Origin: Dryocosmus kuriphilus
Lineage: Eukaryota; Arthropoda; Insecta; Hymenoptera; Cynipidae
Assembly: GCA_038277395.1 (NCBI GenBank)
Contig: CM076192.1
Coordinates: 201,066,161 to 201,130,160, forward strand
Reading direction: 5' to 3'
Length of the DNA stretch: 64,000 bases
Shown: positions 62,430 through 64,000 of the stretch, in pieces
Numbering within the stretch: the stretch's first letter is position 1
How the letters are laid out: every line of letters begins with the position of its first letter
Translations under genes and position numbers: made by a program
Notes under the pieces: model-generated
Databases searched by the model: none
The model's input: only the letters and a program-made list of their open reading frames with translations
Told to the model about the DNA's origin: nothing

Positions 62430-63300
62430 TTATTAATATCTGTGGGAAACAAAAGTTCTCTGTCTATTTCGATTCAATTTTTAAAGAACTCTTTTATTTT
62501 CAAAAAACATCCCCCTTATCCCTTCTTTTTTCGTTTTTCTCGTCTTTTACATTCATGGACTAAATTAATGATATCCTACAAAAAAAGGTACTGTTCTTTG
62601 AAAAAAAATATTCTTGAATTGAAAGTCCAATTATATTGTTCAAAATTGAACGATTTTTAGCTAAAAACAATATCTTTTGGTTCAAAAGTCAATTATTACA
62701 GGTTTGGATGAGAATTTGTTCTTCTTGGTTGAGAATTTTTGCTGTTGAAAATGTAACTATTATTTATTGAAAATGGATTGTTTTGTTTAAAAATGTAATT
62801 TTTTAATGAAAAAAACAAATATTTTTGTACAAGTTAATTTTCTATTTTGTTGAAAATTCAACAATTTTTAGTTCGAAATTAATATTACTTTTTTTTGAAA
62901 ATTTAGCTGTTCCAGTTTTTCGATTTTTTTTTGTTGTTGAAAATTTAGCCCTTAAATTCTTGGTTGCAATGTAATAGTTTTGTTTCAAAATATAAGCGTT
63001 TTTTTTTTTTCAAAATTCGTCAATCCCTCTTAAATTCATCATTGGTTGAAAAATGATGTTTTTTATTTCAAAAGTAAACGAATAAATTTTTATTGAAGTT
63101 TCATCTTTCTAGGTTAATAATTAATCCTTTTATTTGAAAATTGAACTATTTTCTTGAAAATTTGTTTCTCAGAATTCAAAAATTAAAAATAATAATGCAA
63201 AAATAAAGCAAAATTATGTATATATATATAAATATAAATATTCATCTTTAATTCATAAATGAAAAATAAGGCAGGAAAAATAATGGACTTAGACAAGAGA
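62430..63300. repeat. Type B filler upstream of the gene
   Basis: TTGAAAATTCAACAATTTT-type words throughout. No gene. 63,300-63,560 is unremarkable AT-rich sequence. Confidence 0.6.
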
Positions 63301-63565
63301 TTAATTAGTTGAAATTTTAGGAAGATCTCTCAGTTTTGCCTGCCGACCCAAAAGTTATTTTTTCTGGATTTTCACAATGTTCCGGGGGTTGTAAAACACA
63401 AACCTATCAGAATGAAAATGGCCTAATTTCTTCAAAATAGTTTATGTTAATCTTCAAAAAGGCGTATTTTGTGGTCTACAATATAATTAGGTTGAAATAT
63501 TTCCGAAATGATAATAAAAAGGTGAAAAAAAGTAGGAGAATTAAAAAAATATTAGATCAATCAGA

Positions 63566-63727
63566 TTAACCATGGATGCAGGTGTAATAGCTGGCTGTTA
63601 AATTGGCACATTTCAAATGAACAGGTCTATTGCAACTATTACAGTGAATCGAGTTGCTTCCGTTTAATTTTTTTGGCATAAGAGCTTTGCAAATGATGCA
63701 AAAGTCTTCATCTTCAGAGTCAGACAT
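63566..63727 (-). pseudogene. PHD-type zinc finger tail, probably of a pogo/Tigger-like transposase
   Basis: A 53-codon frame on the minus strand begins MSDSEDEDFCIICKALM and ends GSNSIHCNSCNRPVHLKC, then CANLTASYYTCIHG. The spacing C-x2-C, C-x2-C-x4-H-x2-C, C follows the PHD layout. Such C-terminal fingers are common in insect pogo-like DDE transposases. It is in the same frame as the upstream piece, separated only by TGA AAT. Either it is the tail of a transposase with a premature stop or a separate short gene. No catalytic domain lies in the window. Confidence 0.45.
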
Positions 63728-63733
63728 ATTTCA

Positions 63734-64000
63734 TTTCGTCGTTACGGCCGAAGATTTTCTTGGGCATTCGAGCTTCGATTTTAATGCTTTTGCTACTTTG
63801 TTCATCTGGTTTTCTGTATTCTGCGAATTTCTTGCTTTTTTTTCGTCAGATTTTCGGCGTAAATTGGCCACATTAGCTTCCGAAGCCAAAGTAGTGCTCT
63901 CCGTAGATTTTCGATCTCTATTAGATTTCTTGATCGGAGTGTTGTTTTTCAGAGGAGCAACCTCCTGCAGTACATGCTGGATTAGGGCATTAGACGTTTG
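63734..64000 (-). pseudogene. Upstream part of the same transposase-like frame (runs off the window)
   Basis: Open on the minus strand from the window edge to a TGA at 63,733-63,731. It encodes basic, polar sequence (KKSNRDRKSTESTTLASEAN, then LRRKSDEKKARNSQNTENQ). This looks like the linker between a DDE domain and the PHD finger. The stop is in frame with the finger that follows. Confidence 0.4.

Overview
The window is AT-rich eukaryotic DNA, most likely from an insect or another arthropod. The reasons are BEL/Pao, Ty3/gypsy and Penelope-like retroelements, TIR transposons, very large repeat-filled introns and a CAAAATG start context. I see no bacterial genes, rRNA, complete tRNA or CRISPR array. 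No species can be named from the sequence alone.

Most of the 64 kb is transposable elements and degenerate repeats. They sit inside what I infer to be one very large minus-strand gene. It starts at 62,048 with an exon encoding a signal peptide that ends in phase 1 at a GTAAGT donor. It continues through small exons at about 50.6, 48.1, 47.1, 42.3, 25.0, 23.9, 23.7, 22.7, 18.1, 12.3 and 11.3 kb. Each internal exon has AG/GT boundaries, a length divisible by three, phase 1 at both ends and no stop in the joined frame. Five intact exons are 30 nt long and clearly paralogous, and a sixth copy (13.2 kb) is broken at 29 nt. They lie in two clusters of three and share homologous flanking intron. The product would be a secreted, Ser/Arg/Gly-rich protein built from microexons. 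I found no 3' end, so it probably continues past position 1. The architecture (signal exon, many phase-1 microexons, giant introns) resembles aphid 'bicycle' genes and, more loosely, schistosome microexon genes. I do not see the paired Cys-Tyr-Cys motifs of bicycle proteins. I recognise no domain.

Region by region:
0-3 kb: a copy of an interspersed repeat ('family A', marked by GCGCTTCGCGC palindromes), then a Penelope-like RT fragment.
3-9 kb: a decayed Ty3/gypsy element with a putative 2.3-kb LTR holding a 130-bp tandem repeat, and a second partial gag.
9-11 kb: family A.
11-25 kb: downstream part of the microexon gene, with family A copies, a foldback structure and degenerate intron repeats.
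25-29 kb: microsatellites, Penelope-like ends and two abutting family A copies.
29.5-41.5 kb: a full-length BEL/Pao element (minus strand, 5-bp target duplication CTGGT) carrying two later insertions.
42-51 kb: exons, an inverted pair of family A copies and a 1.18-kb solo LTR.
50.9-57.8 kb: a TIR transposon containing a Ty3/gypsy element, which itself contains a hAT-like MITE.
57.8-62 kb: repeat-filled first intron.
62.0-62.4 kb: first exon and possible promoter.
63.6-64 kb: a transposase-like C-terminus with a PHD-type zinc finger.

The transposon genes are all interrupted by stops or frameshifts and are probably inactive. Only the microexon gene looks like it is under coding constraint.
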